Of a DNA stretch of 64,000 bases, positions 26,126 to 35,472 are shown piece after piece (the first letter of the stretch is position 1; the number at the start of each line of letters is the position of its first letter). The DNA is from Corynebacterium hylobatis (GTDB taxonomy: Bacteria; Actinomycetota; Actinomycetes; Mycobacteriales; Mycobacteriaceae). The DNA lies in NCBI RefSeq assembly GCF_003955685.1, contig NZ_RXHJ01000006.1, positions 175,296 to 239,295 of the forward strand. Direction: 5' to 3'. The notes beneath the pieces are model-generated. The model was not told the DNA's origin and searched no databases. It saw only the letters and a program-made list of their open reading frames with translations. A program made the position numbers and the translations under genes.

Positions 26126-26932
26126 ATGTCCCCAACCACCACAACGACATCAACCGCAACAACCACCACCCGTGAGAGCAGCTGGCTGCTACCCGTGGTC
26201 ACCCTCCTCGGTACCGCCGTCGCGATCGCCCTCGCCTACCTGGGCAGCGGAGCGCACGGCGGCACCGCCGTCAATGAGGCTGCCGGCGGTGCCCTCTCCG
26301 CTGATGCCACGCCACTCGCCCCCGGGGGGCCGGCCTTCCGCATCTGGAGCGTGATCTACCTCGGCCTGATCGGTTACGCCCTCTGGCAGCTGTCGAAGAC
26401 AGCCCGGACCTCGGAACGCCAGCGCGTGCTGCGCCCGTGGGCCCTGGCCTCCCTGCTGCTCAATGCCGCCTGGATCTGGATGGTCCAGCTTGACTCGCTC
26501 ATCGGTTCCGTGGCGGTGATCGTGCTCCTGCTGGCGGTGCTCATCCGGATCATGTTCATCCTGGGCCAGCCACGCACCGGTGGGATCGTCGAACAGGTGC
26601 TCACCGACGGCGTCTTCGGCCTCTACTTCGGCTGGGTACTGGTGGCGACTTTCGCCAACACCTGGGCCTGGCTCGCCAACGCGGGAGTGGAGATCGTGCT
26701 CGAGGTTCCCCTGGGTGTCACCGGCATCATCGTCGCGGCCGTCGTCGCGGTGGCGGCGGCGATACTCGACGGCGGCCGGATCGCGCCCGCGCTGGCCACC
26801 GCCTGGGGCCTGGCCTGGATCGCCATCGCCCGCACCGAGGGCCAGTTCGAATCGCAGGCACTGGTCTGGGCCGGCGGCATCGCAGCGGCCGTCGTCCTGC
26901 TCTCCCCCGCCATCGGCCGCTTGCGAAGGTGA
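26126..26932 (+). CDS. Tryptophan-rich sensory protein-type membrane protein
   Basis: 268 aa with about eight hydrophobic segments. AFRIWSVIYLGLIGYALWQ and NAAWIWMV match the TspO-related tryptophan-rich family, in a longer form than the 160-aa classical TspO. The N-terminus is Thr-rich. AGGAGG lies 8 nt before the ATG. A second, classical TspO is at 47254. Ligand unknown; porphyrin or sterol-type binding is known for TspO but not shown here. Confidence 0.75.
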   Translation: MSPTTTTTSTATTTTRESSWLLPVVTLLGTAVAIALAYLGSGAHGGTAVNEAAGGALSADATPLAPGGPAFRIWSVIYLGLIGYALWQLSKTARTSERQRVLRPWALASLLLNAAWIWMVQLDSLIGSVAVIVLLLAVLIRIMFILGQPRTGGIVEQVLTDGVFGLYFGWVLVATFANTWAWLANAGVEIVLEVPLGVTGIIVAAVVAVAAAILDGGRIAPALATAWGLAWIAIARTEGQFESQALVWAGGIAAAVVLLSPAIGRLRR

Positions 26933-27033
26933 CGTGCCCCCCTTCGCGCTGCGCGTCCGCCGGAACCGTGAGATTATTATTGACCGCCACCCGGCAGCAC
27001 AACAGCCCCACCGATCAATAAAGGTGCCCGAAC

Positions 27034-28098
27034 ATGGTTTCCTTCCCCCGTCCCCGCTTCCGCCGCCCGCTGCTCGCCAGCGCCGCCGTCGGAGCCGCCA
27101 CCGTCCTGCTCGTCGCCTGCGCCGAGCCCTCCGAGGATTCCGGTGCGGCGGCCACCACCGACGCGACCGCCGCCTCGGAGGTCACCACGCTCACGGTCTA
27201 CACCTCTGAGCCGGAGGAGAAGGTCGACGAGATCAACGCCGCCTTCATGGCCGCCAACCCGGACATCGAGGTCGAGGTCTACCGCGCCGGCACCGGTGAC
27301 CTCACCGCGCGCATCGCCGGGGAGAAGCAGTCCGGCGACATCGAGGCCGACGTGCTGTGGGCCGCCGACGCCGCCACCTTCGAGACCTACAAGGCCGCCG
27401 GCGACCTCGCGGAGCTGCAGGACGTGGACACCTCCGATCTCATTGAGGAGGCCGTCGACGCCGAGGGCTTCTACGTGGGCACCCGCATCATCCCCACCGT
27501 CATCGCCTACAACACCGATGTCATCGACGAAGCTGATGCCCCGCAGTCCTGGGCCGATCTGGTCGATCCGCAGTACGCCGGCCAGCTGGTCATGCCGGAC
27601 CCGGCGGTCTCCGGTGCCGCCGCCTTCAATGCCTCGGTGTGGAAGAACGACTCCCAGCTCGGCGAGGACTGGATCAACGCCCTCGGCGAGAACCAGCCGA
27701 TGATCGCCCAGTCCAACGGCCCGACCTCCCAGGAGATCGCCGCCGGCGGCCACCCGGTCGGCGTGGTCGTCGACTACCTGGTCCGCGACCTGGCTGGCGC
27801 CGGTTCCCCGATCACCGCGGTCTACCCGACCGAGGGTGCCCCGTACATCACGGAGCCGGCGGGTGTCTTCGAGGACTCCGACCAGAAGGAGGCCGCGGAG
27901 CGCTACATCAGCTTCCTGCTCTCCGAGGAGGGCCAGCAGATCGCCGTCGACCAGGCCTACCTGCCGGTGCGCGAGGACGTCGGCACCCCGGAAGGCACCC
28001 CGGCCCTGGCTGACATCGCCCTGATGACCCCGGACCTGCAGGTCGTCACCGAGGACAAGAACGCAGCCGTCGAGCTGTTCCAGAACGCCATGCAGTAG
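27034..28098 (+). CDS. ABC transporter substrate-binding lipoprotein, Fe(III)/Fbp type
   Basis: 354 aa. A signal peptide with lipobox Leu-Val-Ala-Cys (Cys about 29) is followed by an Asp/Thr-rich linker and a periplasmic-binding fold starting LTVYTSEPEEKV. ADVLWAADAATFE and the hinge GTRIIPTVIAYNTD match the AfuA/FbpA/phosphonate-binding cluster. The predicted job is capture of ferric iron or a small phosphorus or organic ligand at the membrane surface. First gene of a three-gene importer operon; AAAGGTG precedes the ATG. No DtxR box was seen. Confidence 0.85.
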   Translation: MVSFPRPRFRRPLLASAAVGAATVLLVACAEPSEDSGAAATTDATAASEVTTLTVYTSEPEEKVDEINAAFMAANPDIEVEVYRAGTGDLTARIAGEKQSGDIEADVLWAADAATFETYKAAGDLAELQDVDTSDLIEEAVDAEGFYVGTRIIPTVIAYNTDVIDEADAPQSWADLVDPQYAGQLVMPDPAVSGAAAFNASVWKNDSQLGEDWINALGENQPMIAQSNGPTSQEIAAGGHPVGVVVDYLVRDLAGAGSPITAVYPTEGAPYITEPAGVFEDSDQKEAAERYISFLLSEEGQQIAVDQAYLPVREDVGTPEGTPALADIALMTPDLQVVTEDKNAAVELFQNAMQ

Positions 28099-28109
28099 AC
28101 ATTAAACAC

Positions 28110-29708
28110 ATGCGTTCACTGTCCCTGATGCGCGTCGGGGTGTGGCTGGTGGTCCTCGGACTGTTCGTCACGCCCCTGGCGCTCGTCGTCGCCCTCGCCG
28201 CGGGCGGCAACCAGATCCCCACCCTGCTCGACCAGGGCCTGGGTGAGGCGGTGTGGAACTCGACCTACACCACACTGCTCTCCGCCCTCGGCGCCGTCAT
28301 CGTCGGCACCGCCATCGCCCTGCTGCTCGACCGCACGAACGCGGCCGGCACCACGGTGCTGCGGCTGTTCCTGCTCTCCCCGCTGCTCATCCCGCCCTTC
28401 ATCGGGGCGATCGCCTGGCTGCAGCTCTTCGGCCCGAACCAGGGCCTCAACCGTTTCTTCGGCACCGAGATATGGGACATCTACGGTGCGGACGGGGTGA
28501 CCTTCCTGCTCATCCTGCATTCGTACCCCATCGTCTACGTCATCGTCTCCGCCGGACTGCGCTCCATCCCCTCCGACCTGGAGCAGGCGGCGCGGATCAG
28601 CGGGGCCGGCACCCTGATGGTGCTGCGGACGGTGACCCTGCCGCTGCTGCGCCCCGCGCTGCTCTCGGCCTTCACGCTGACTGCGGTGGCCAACCTGGCT
28701 GATTTCGGTATCCCCGCGCTGCTGGGTTCCCCGGCCCGCTTCGAGACCCTGGCCACCATGATCTACCGCTTCATGGAATCCGGCACGGTGGGCAACCCGC
28801 TGCAGGTGGTCTCCACGATCGGGGTGCTGCTGCTCGTGCTCGGCATCGGTGCCGTCACCGCCGACCATCTGGTGGCCAACCGCGCGGCCTCCAAGCTCCA
28901 GGACACCGGGCAGGCCACGCGCTTCGACCTGGGTGGTGCCCGGTGGCCGGTCACCGTCACCGCCTGGGTGCTGGGCCTGACGCTGACCCTGGGACCGATC
29001 CTGGGTCTGGCCTACCGCGCCCTGCTGCCCGCCCCCGGCATCCCCCTCACCCTGGACACCATCACGCTGGAGAATTTCCGCCGCTCGCTGGACAACCCGC
29101 GCGTCGCGGACGGCTTCAGCAACTCCGTCACCCTGGCGGTGGCCACGGCTGTGATCGCGGGCGTGCTGGGCTGGCTCATCGGCCTGCTGGTCACCCGCAC
29201 GCGCTTTGTCGGCAACACCGCCCTGACGCTGACCGTGCTGCTGCCCACGGCGCTGCCCGGCCTGATCATCGGTGTCGGCTGGCTCATCCTGGGCCGCTAC
29301 ACCGGCATCTACAACACCATGTGGGTGATCCTCGGCGCCTATGTCTGCGCCTTCACGGCGATGGTGCTGCAGGCGGTGCGCGCCCCGCTGCAGAACACAC
29401 CGCTCGCGGTGGAGGAGGCCGCCCGCATCAGCGGTGCCGGCCGCCTCCGGGCGCTGCTGAGCACCACCGGCGCGATGGCTGTCCCGGCGGCCTTCTCCGG
29501 GGCGGTGCTCGTCGCCGTCACCGCCGTGCGTGAGCTGACGGTGTCCATCCTCCTCATCGCGCCCGGCACCACCACCCTCGGCGTGCAGGTGTTCAACCTG
29601 CAGCAGGCAGGGAACTACAACCAGGCATCGGCGCTGTCGCTGATGTTCGCGCTCGTCGGCATCGTCGCCCTGGCGTTGACCGTGCGCTCCCCAAAAGTCA
29701 GGAGTTGA
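28110..29708 (+). CDS. ABC transporter permease, FbpB-type double permease
   Basis: 532 aa with about 12 helices, a fusion of two permease modules. Each has an EAA loop: EQAARISGAG near 168 and EEAARISGAG near 436. This architecture is typical of iron(III) and 2-aminoethylphosphonate importers. It starts 12 bp after the binding protein and its stop overlaps the SD region of the ATPase gene, so one operon. Confidence 0.9.
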   Translation: MRSLSLMRVGVWLVVLGLFVTPLALVVALAAGGNQIPTLLDQGLGEAVWNSTYTTLLSALGAVIVGTAIALLLDRTNAAGTTVLRLFLLSPLLIPPFIGAIAWLQLFGPNQGLNRFFGTEIWDIYGADGVTFLLILHSYPIVYVIVSAGLRSIPSDLEQAARISGAGTLMVLRTVTLPLLRPALLSAFTLTAVANLADFGIPALLGSPARFETLATMIYRFMESGTVGNPLQVVSTIGVLLLVLGIGAVTADHLVANRAASKLQDTGQATRFDLGGARWPVTVTAWVLGLTLTLGPILGLAYRALLPAPGIPLTLDTITLENFRRSLDNPRVADGFSNSVTLAVATAVIAGVLGWLIGLLVTRTRFVGNTALTLTVLLPTALPGLIIGVGWLILGRYTGIYNTMWVILGAYVCAFTAMVLQAVRAPLQNTPLAVEEAARISGAGRLRALLSTTGAMAVPAAFSGAVLVAVTAVRELTVSILLIAPGTTTLGVQVFNLQQAGNYNQASALSLMFALVGIVALALTVRSPKVRS

Positions 29709-29710
29709 CC

Positions 29711-30739
29711 GTGTCGGCCATCGACATCCACGACCTCACCGTCACCTTCCCGGACGGCACCACCGGCCTGGCGGACGTGAACCTCAGCGTCCGACCGGAG
29801 GAATTCGTCGCGCTCATCGGGGCCTCGGGTTCCGGCAAGACGACGCTGCTGCGCACCATCGCCGGTTTCCTCCCCGCCAGCCGGGGGCACGTGGCCCTCG
29901 GTGGGCAGGACGTCACCCGCGTGCCGCCGGAGAAACGCGGCATCGGCATGGTCTTCCAGCAGCATGCCGTGTGGCCGCACATGACGGTGGCAGCGAACGT
30001 GGCGTACCCGCTCAAGCGCAGGGGCGTCGCGAAGCAGGAGCGTGAGCAGCGCGTCACCCGCGCCCTCGAGCTGGTCGGGCTCGACGGCTTCGGCCAGCGC
30101 CGCCCGGATTCGCTCTCCGGCGGGCAACGCCAGCGCGTGGCCCTGGCGCGCGCCATCATCGCCGAGCCGACGGCACTGCTTCTCGACGAGGCCCTGTCCG
30201 CCCTCGACGAACCCCTGCGCGACAACCTCCGCCGCGAACTGGTGACGCTGACGCGTCGTGAAGCGTTGACCACCGTGCACGTCACGCACGACCGCTCGGA
30301 GGCATTGTCGATCGCGGACCGTGTCGTCGTGCTGGGTGCGGGGCGTATCCAGCAGATCGCCACGCCGCAGGAACTCGTGCAGCGTCCGGGCACCGCGCAG
30401 GTCGCTGCCTTCATCGCTGACGCGACGCTTCTCGACGCCACGTACGGCACCCGCGTCACCGCCGGCCCGCTGAGCTGGAACCGGGACGAGGTGGAGTTCC
30501 TCGGCACCGCCGACGCCCTGACCCTGGCGGTCCTGCCCTCCGCCGTGGAGGTCCTGCCCGCGGGCACCCCGGGTGCGCTTGCTGCCCGGATCCGTTCCGT
30601 GCTCTACGACGCCGGCGACTGGTCCGTCACTCTCGACGTGCTGGACACGGTCTTCCGGGCGACGGTGCGCGGCCCCCGCCCCGAGGTGGGGGATCCGGTG
30701 GGCATGCGCATCCACCGGCCCCTGGCCTATCCGGCCTGA
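29711..30739 (+). CDS. ABC transporter ATP-binding protein, FbpC-type
   Basis: 342 aa. Walker A GASGSGKTT near 39, Q-loop VFQQHAVWPH, signature LSGGQRQRVALARAI, Walker B LLLDEALSALD, and a C-terminal TOBE-like domain. GTG 29711 is preferred over TTG 29705 because AGGAG (29700-29704) then has a 6-nt spacer. Powers the import of the ligand bound by the 27034 lipoprotein. Stop abuts the convergent DinB-like gene. Confidence 0.9.
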   Translation: MSAIDIHDLTVTFPDGTTGLADVNLSVRPEEFVALIGASGSGKTTLLRTIAGFLPASRGHVALGGQDVTRVPPEKRGIGMVFQQHAVWPHMTVAANVAYPLKRRGVAKQEREQRVTRALELVGLDGFGQRRPDSLSGGQRQRVALARAIIAEPTALLLDEALSALDEPLRDNLRRELVTLTRREALTTVHVTHDRSEALSIADRVVVLGAGRIQQIATPQELVQRPGTAQVAAFIADATLLDATYGTRVTAGPLSWNRDEVEFLGTADALTLAVLPSAVEVLPAGTPGALAARIRSVLYDAGDWSVTLDVLDTVFRATVRGPRPEVGDPVGMRIHRPLAYPA

Positions 30740-31252
30740 TTACCTGCCCAGTTCCGGGGCACCACCGATGTACTGCACCATGCCCACGTGCTGGAGTGCA
30801 TCGATGAGGATGAGACTCAGACGGCCCTGGACCGTCTCCGGCTCACCCTTGAACTCACCGATGACCTTGTCGAAGCCGGACGGGTCCAGGGTGTCGACGT
30901 ACCTGCGCAGGGCGTTGAGGGAGTCCCTGATGTAGTCGACCAGCATGTCGCGGTCCTCCACAACGATGGAGATCGCCTCTTCCGGGCTGTGGCCGAAACC
31001 GGTCTGCTCACCCGCCTCTCCCAGGTTGAAGCTGGTGCGGTAGTCCTGCTCCTCCCACACCTGCGGCTGGCCCGCGAGCGCCGAGGCACCCATCAGATCC
31101 AGGACGCGGCCGGCGTGCCAGAGGTTCCACGCGGCGGAGTTCGGGTGACCGCCCGGCTGGGTGTTCAGCTGGGCCGGGGAGAGCTGCGGGACACGCTCGA
31201 GGTTGGCTGTCGCGCGGTCGATGAGATTGAGGTATGCATCCTTGATGTCCAT
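30740..31252 (-). CDS. DinB-superfamily protein
   Basis: 170 aa four-helix bundle. H-x3-W-x3-H type metal positions fit (NSAAWNLWHAGRVLD) and DALQHVGMVQYI supplies a second His. Actinobacterial members include mycothiol-dependent transferases. TATCCT is 7 nt upstream of the ATG at 31252 (leaderless). Convergent and directly adjacent to the ABC ATPase. Confidence 0.8.
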   Translation of the reverse strand: MDIKDAYLNLIDRATANLERVPQLSPAQLNTQPGGHPNSAAWNLWHAGRVLDLMGASALAGQPQVWEEQDYRTSFNLGEAGEQTGFGHSPEEAISIVVEDRDMLVDYIRDSLNALRRYVDTLDPSGFDKVIGEFKGEPETVQGRLSLILIDALQHVGMVQYIGGAPELGR

Positions 31253-31304
31253 GAGACACAGGATACGCCTGGTGTTTTGCGAGGTTGCTGACATCGCCGG
31301 ATGT

Positions 31305-31475
31305 TGAAACGCCACACGGGTCGAGAACGCCGGTGGGCCGGAACCGTCCCGGCGTGCGACATTTCAGACAGATCGGCGGATTTTGCCTGCAGAACCTGAA
31401 ACGCCACACACCACCAGGAAGCCGGTGGCCCAGAAATCACCGGGCGGATGGCGTCTCAGACGGACCGGCGCGCCC
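31305..31475. repeat. Degenerate tandem repeat with 92-bp period
   Basis: TGAAACGCCACAC occurs at 31305 and 31397. After 11 divergent bases both copies carry GCCGGTGG and, further on, TCAGACxGAxCGGCG at the same spacing. The second copy runs through the stop codon of the MFS gene (31456), so the repeat looks like a decayed duplication of that gene's 3' end and flank. Confidence 0.6.
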
Positions 31476-32631
31476 GCAGCGCCCAGAGCTGCTGCACCAC
31501 GATGAGGACAACCACCAGACCGGCCATGGCGGGCATCCCCCACACGGAGACCACCGGTCCGGCCACCACTCCCCCGAGCGCACCGGCGATGTTCATGCTG
31601 AAATCGCTGCGGCCCTGCAGGGCGGCCCGCAGTTCCACCGGGGCGGCTGCGGTGAGTTGGGCGGAGGAACCCACCAGGGTGGCCGACCAACCAACCCCGA
31701 GCAGAAGCAGCGACACCACGACCACCGAGTCCACCTGGGAGAAGGGCAGCAGGATCAGCGCCGAGATGAGCATCATCGCGATGCCCAGTCCGATGGTCAA
31801 CGGGGTGCCTGCCTTGTCGCTGAGCAGGCCGAAGACCGGGGCGAGAGCGTACATGCCGCCGACGTGGAAGGAAATGGTCAGCCCGATCAGCGTCATGGAT
31901 GCGCCGTGACCGTGCATGTGCACGGCGGTCATGGACATGATCGCGACCATCGCGAAGTGGGCGATCGCGATGGAGACGATCGCAGAGAACACCACCGGGT
32001 GCTCCGACACCCGCACCGGCCCCGTGGCCTTCCCGGCGGCGACCGGAGTGGGATCAGGCCGCAGCATCACCTGCAGGACGAGCACCGCGACCAGCTGCGC
32101 CACGAGGCAGACCAGGTAGGCCCCTGCGAAAGGCTGCAGGCCGAGCACCGCCCCCAGGGCCTCCGTCGGGGCGAAGAGATTGGGGCCGAGGATTGCCCCC
32201 ACCGTGGTCGACCACACCACCAGGGAGATGTTGCGTCCCTGGTTTTCCTCGGTGAGATCGGCCGCGGCGAAACGCGACTGCAGGTTCATCGCCACGGCAG
32301 CGCCCAGGAGGAAGAAACCCAGGAGCAGGAGGGGGAAGAACCTGGTCTCAGCGCTGGCCAGCGCCAACAGGGCACCGCCCATGCCGAGGATCAGGCCGGT
32401 GCTCAGCGACGCCCGGCGTCCCCGCACGCCCACGATCCGCGCCAGCGGGATCGCCCACACCCCCGCGCCAACCGAGGTGACGGTCGCGGCCGAACCACCC
32501 CACATCGTCCCCGCGAGATCCGCAGCCAGCAACGCCCCCATGGAGAAGGTCACGCCGTGCCCCAGCCCGGCCATGACCTGGGCGATCATGAGGGCGGTGA
32601 GAGCGCGGCGCGTATAAGCAGGGGCGGGCAT
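31456..32631 (-). CDS. MFS transporter (drug/metabolite exporter type)
   Basis: 391 aa, 12 hydrophobic helices; motif A is altered (ARIVGVRGRRASLSTG). A His-rich turn TAVHMHGHGASM lies mid-protein. The start at 32631 has TAGGCT 7 nt upstream (leaderless); a longer reading adds over 90 non-conserved residues. Substrate unknown. The DUF202 genes upstream end 20 bp before its ATG. Confidence 0.85.
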   Translation of the reverse strand: MPAPAYTRRALTALMIAQVMAGLGHGVTFSMGALLAADLAGTMWGGSAATVTSVGAGVWAIPLARIVGVRGRRASLSTGLILGMGGALLALASAETRFFPLLLLGFFLLGAAVAMNLQSRFAAADLTEENQGRNISLVVWSTTVGAILGPNLFAPTEALGAVLGLQPFAGAYLVCLVAQLVAVLVLQVMLRPDPTPVAAGKATGPVRVSEHPVVFSAIVSIAIAHFAMVAIMSMTAVHMHGHGASMTLIGLTISFHVGGMYALAPVFGLLSDKAGTPLTIGLGIAMMLISALILLPFSQVDSVVVVSLLLLGVGWSATLVGSSAQLTAAAPVELRAALQGRSDFSMNIAGALGGVVAGPVVSVWGMPAMAGLVVVLIVVQQLWALRARRSV

Positions 32632-32651
32632 GAGTCTCAGCCTATGGCAGA

Positions 32652-32978
32652 TCAGCTGATCAGGATCAGGATGATGCCGGCGACCCCGAAGCCGATCAGC
32701 GCCAGCGTCATGGTCACGACGGCACCCACCTGGGCACGGACACGACCCGCCACCAGACCCTGCACGGAGGTGTGGTGCCGGGCGCGCTGGGTGGCGTAGA
32801 TACCGAAGGCCATCGCCACCATGAGCCCGATGAGCGCCACGATATAAAACCCATAATGGGGCAGCCAACGCAGCAGGATGGCGCTGCACACCGCGTAGGA
32901 CACCGTCGTGCGGGTCCACGCGAGGGTGGTCCGTTCCGGTTGGAGGCCGGGATCATCATGGATGAGCGGGGTGGACAT
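32652..32978 (-). CDS. DUF202 small membrane protein (second of pair)
   Basis: 108 aa with three transmembrane helices after a soluble N-terminus. ERTTLAWTRTTVSY is the DUF202 signature. The start at 32978 shares one base with the stop of the preceding DUF202 gene (TGATG), so the two are coupled and may form a heteromer. Function unknown. Confidence 0.85.
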   Translation of the reverse strand: MSTPLIHDDPGLQPERTTLAWTRTTVSYAVCSAILLRWLPHYGFYIVALIGLMVAMAFGIYATQRARHHTSVQGLVAGRVRAQVGAVVTMTLALIGFGVAGIILILIS

Positions 32979-33373
32979 CAGAAGAGCATCACGATCGTCA
33001 GTACGCAGGCGCACACCGCGGCAAAGGACAGGAGCGGCACGATTGCGGGAATGGGCAGGGGCCGGCCGTGACGCATGGCGCGTTCCACCCGCAGCCACCG
33101 CATGGCCGCGCCCCCGGAGATCAACAGGCCGATGACGACCACGAAGATGGCCGTGAGGGTGCGGATCTCATCGGAGATCTGCTCCAGCGGGAAAGCCGCC
33201 AGGGCGATGCCGCCGGCCAGGAATGCGAGGGAGGTTCTCGTCCAGGCGAGGAAGGTCCGTTCGTTGGCCAGGGTGAAACGTGGGTCGGGTTCCTCTCCCC
33301 CACCGAGGACTCTGTTCTCCCAGTCCCGGCGTGCTTCGGGTTCCCGGGGCTGGGGGGCGGTTGGCGAGGTCAT
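32978..33373 (-). CDS. DUF202/YidH-family membrane protein (first of pair)
   Basis: 131 aa. NERTFLAWTRTSLAFLAGGIAL is the YidH/DUF202 signature (partly shown), followed by three helices. The acidic, Arg-rich N-terminus is cytoplasmic. SD-like GAAAGGA precedes the ATG. It starts 21 bp after the LysR stop on the same strand. Function unknown across the family. Confidence 0.85.
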   Translation of the reverse strand: MTSPTAPQPREPEARRDWENRVLGGGEEPDPRFTLANERTFLAWTRTSLAFLAGGIALAAFPLEQISDEIRTLTAIFVVVIGLLISGGAAMRWLRVERAMRHGRPLPIPAIVPLLSFAAVCACVLTIVMLF

Positions 33374-33394
33374 GGGTGTCCTTTCGGAGTGGTT

Positions 33395-34318
33395 TCAGAG
33401 GGTGGTGTGGGTGCTGAGGCGGGGAAACTCCCGGAGGGCGAACTCCTGGAGGGCCTCGAGACGGGCGTTTTTCGAGCTGCCCTTCGGATACACCAGGCGC
33501 AGGGAATTCTCGGGGAGTTCGTTGGCGATGTTGCGGAATACCAGTGGTAGTCCGTCGTGTGTGTCGCTCCTGCCCGGACGTCCCAGCACAATGTTGTACC
33601 CGAAGCCCCGCCCGACCAACGAGCGGAGCGTATCGACGTTGCGGACCTTCCACCTGATGTTGGGTGTGAAACCGGCGCTCATCAGGATGGAGTTGGCCAG
33701 GTTCAGGGCCGAGGTGAGGCTGAGCAGGATGGCGTCCTCCCCCTCGAGTTGTTCCAGGGACAGTTCCTCGAAGGCAGCCAGGGGGTGATCCGGCGACAAC
33801 ATGACCTGCGGCCGGAACTGGGCCACCCCCACAGACTCCAGATCCCGCGGCACCTGCAACTGGAACATGAATGCCGCGTCCAGCTGGCCCCGCTGGAGTT
33901 TCTCCTCCAGCTCTTCAGAGGATGCCTCCAGGACCTCCACTGACACGCGGGGATGCGTGCGGGAGAAGTACTCCAGGATCGGTGGGATCACCCAGGGGGA
34001 CAATGTCTCGAAGCAGCCGACGCGCAGGGGTCCCACCAGTTCCCCCTGGATCATCTCCACCGCTGACTCGAAGTTCTGGGCTGCAGCCAGCACCTGGCGG
34101 GCGTGGACAACCAGTTCTTTGCCGGTGGCGGTGAGGTAGGTTCCTTTGGCCCGCTGTCTGACCAGGAGCTTCGCCCCGATGGATTTCTCCAGGTTGCCCA
34201 GGGCGAGCGACAGTGCGCTCGGGGTGAGAAAGAGCTGGTCAGCTGCTGCCGCGACGGTTCCGTTGTCCGCAACGGCGACGAAGTACTCCATCTGCCGGAG
34301 CGTCGCATTGGCAAACAT
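33395..34318 (-). CDS. LysR-family transcriptional regulator
   Basis: 307 aa. The winged HTH is at 5-64 (LRQMEYFVAVADNGTVAAAADQLFLTPSALS in pieces), followed by a substrate-binding co-inducer domain. Divergent from the MBL-fold hydrolase/MFS operon, with an AT-rich dyad between them; LysR proteins usually activate such a divergent operon in response to a pathway metabolite. Confidence 0.92.
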   Translation of the reverse strand: MFANATLRQMEYFVAVADNGTVAAAADQLFLTPSALSLALGNLEKSIGAKLLVRQRAKGTYLTATGKELVVHARQVLAAAQNFESAVEMIQGELVGPLRVGCFETLSPWVIPPILEYFSRTHPRVSVEVLEASSEELEEKLQRGQLDAAFMFQLQVPRDLESVGVAQFRPQVMLSPDHPLAAFEELSLEQLEGEDAILLSLTSALNLANSILMSAGFTPNIRWKVRNVDTLRSLVGRGFGYNIVLGRPGRSDTHDGLPLVFRNIANELPENSLRLVYPKGSSKNARLEALQEFALREFPRLSTHTTL

Positions 34319-34347
34319 AAATATTCCTTAGGTTTGAGTAAAACAAG

Positions 34348-34362
34348 ATTTGCTTTTCAAAT
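34348..34362. promoter_or_regulatory. LysR-type dyad in divergent promoter
   Basis: ATTTG-CTTTT-CAAAT, a short inverted repeat of T-N11-A character, lies midway between the LysR gene and the MBL gene in AT-rich DNA. Confidence 0.5.
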
Positions 34363-34411
34363 GTTGTGCTTCGGATCATACTGTACCCACTCAAGTAACT
34401 CAGGAGACAAA

Positions 34412-35452
34412 ATGAACCTTCATCCTTATGTCGTGACCCTCGGCACCGCAGGCGGCCCCCGCTTCTGGGGCGCAGGCGCACAGCAGGGGCACCGCTGCGG
34501 CATCTCCACCGCCGTGGTGGTCGGTGATGCGGTCTACCTCGTCGACTGTGGCCGGGCCTCCGCCTCCCAGTTCGCCGCCGCCGGGCTGAACCCGAAGCAG
34601 CTGCGCGGCATCTTCATCACCCACCTCCACTCCGACCACACCGTCGACCTCCCGGGCTTCCTGCTCTTCGGCTGGATGATGGCCGGCCGGGAAGATAACC
34701 CCGTCAAGGTGATCGGTCCCGGCGACCGCGGAATGCTTCCCGCCATCAACCCGAACGCCTCCGGCCCCGTCAGCCCCCAGTTCCCGGATGCCCCCACCGC
34801 GGGGACGGTGAAGATGGTCGAGCACCTCTTCCGCGCCTACTCCACTGACATCACCGACCGTATGCTCGACTCCCTGCGCCCGTCGCCGTACACGGTCTTC
34901 CAGCCGGAGGACATCCAAGTTCCCGTCGAAACAGGTTTCCACCCCAACGACAACCCGACCCCGGACGATGTGGAGCCTTTCGTCATCTACCGCGATGACC
35001 TGGTCACGGTGACCGCCACCCTGGTCGCTCACCCACCCATCGCCCCGGCCTTCGCATTCCGCTTCGAGACCGCCGCCGGTTCCGTGACCATCTCCGGAGA
35101 CACCGCCCCCTGCGACAACCTGGTCCGCCTGGCCACAGACACGGACCTGCTGCTGCATGAGGCGATCGACATGGACTGGGCCGCAGCCGCCTACTCTGAT
35201 GTCTCGGCTGCGACCCGGGAGGCCACCCTCGAGCACCACCGCAAGTCCCACACCACCCCGGAACAGGCAGGTCAGATCGCCACCGCCGCCGGTGCCCACC
35301 GGTTGGCCCTGCACCATCTCGTCCCCGGCAACGCCAACCCCGAGGTGTGGGCGCAGGCCGGCCGACACTACGACGGCCCACTGCAGATACCGCAGGATCT
35401 TGACCACCTGAGCTTCGCCCGAACCCCGTCACCCGCCGCCCACCGGATCTAG
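34412..35452 (+). CDS. Metallo-beta-lactamase-fold hydrolase
   Basis: 346 aa. The metal motif HLHSDHTVD (HxHxDH) is near residue 72; SGDTAPCDN and HLVPGN supply later ligands. RNase Z/arylsulfatase-like branch. The start at 34412 has AGGAG 5 nt upstream and removes a 103-residue spurious extension over the LysR promoter. Transcribed with the MFS symporter 20 bp downstream, so probably hydrolyses the imported compound (inference). Confidence 0.85.
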   Translation: MNLHPYVVTLGTAGGPRFWGAGAQQGHRCGISTAVVVGDAVYLVDCGRASASQFAAAGLNPKQLRGIFITHLHSDHTVDLPGFLLFGWMMAGREDNPVKVIGPGDRGMLPAINPNASGPVSPQFPDAPTAGTVKMVEHLFRAYSTDITDRMLDSLRPSPYTVFQPEDIQVPVETGFHPNDNPTPDDVEPFVIYRDDLVTVTATLVAHPPIAPAFAFRFETAAGSVTISGDTAPCDNLVRLATDTDLLLHEAIDMDWAAAAYSDVSAATREATLEHHRKSHTTPEQAGQIATAAGAHRLALHHLVPGNANPEVWAQAGRHYDGPLQIPQDLDHLSFARTPSPAAHRI

Positions 35453-35472
35453 ACAGGAATGAGGAACCGGAA

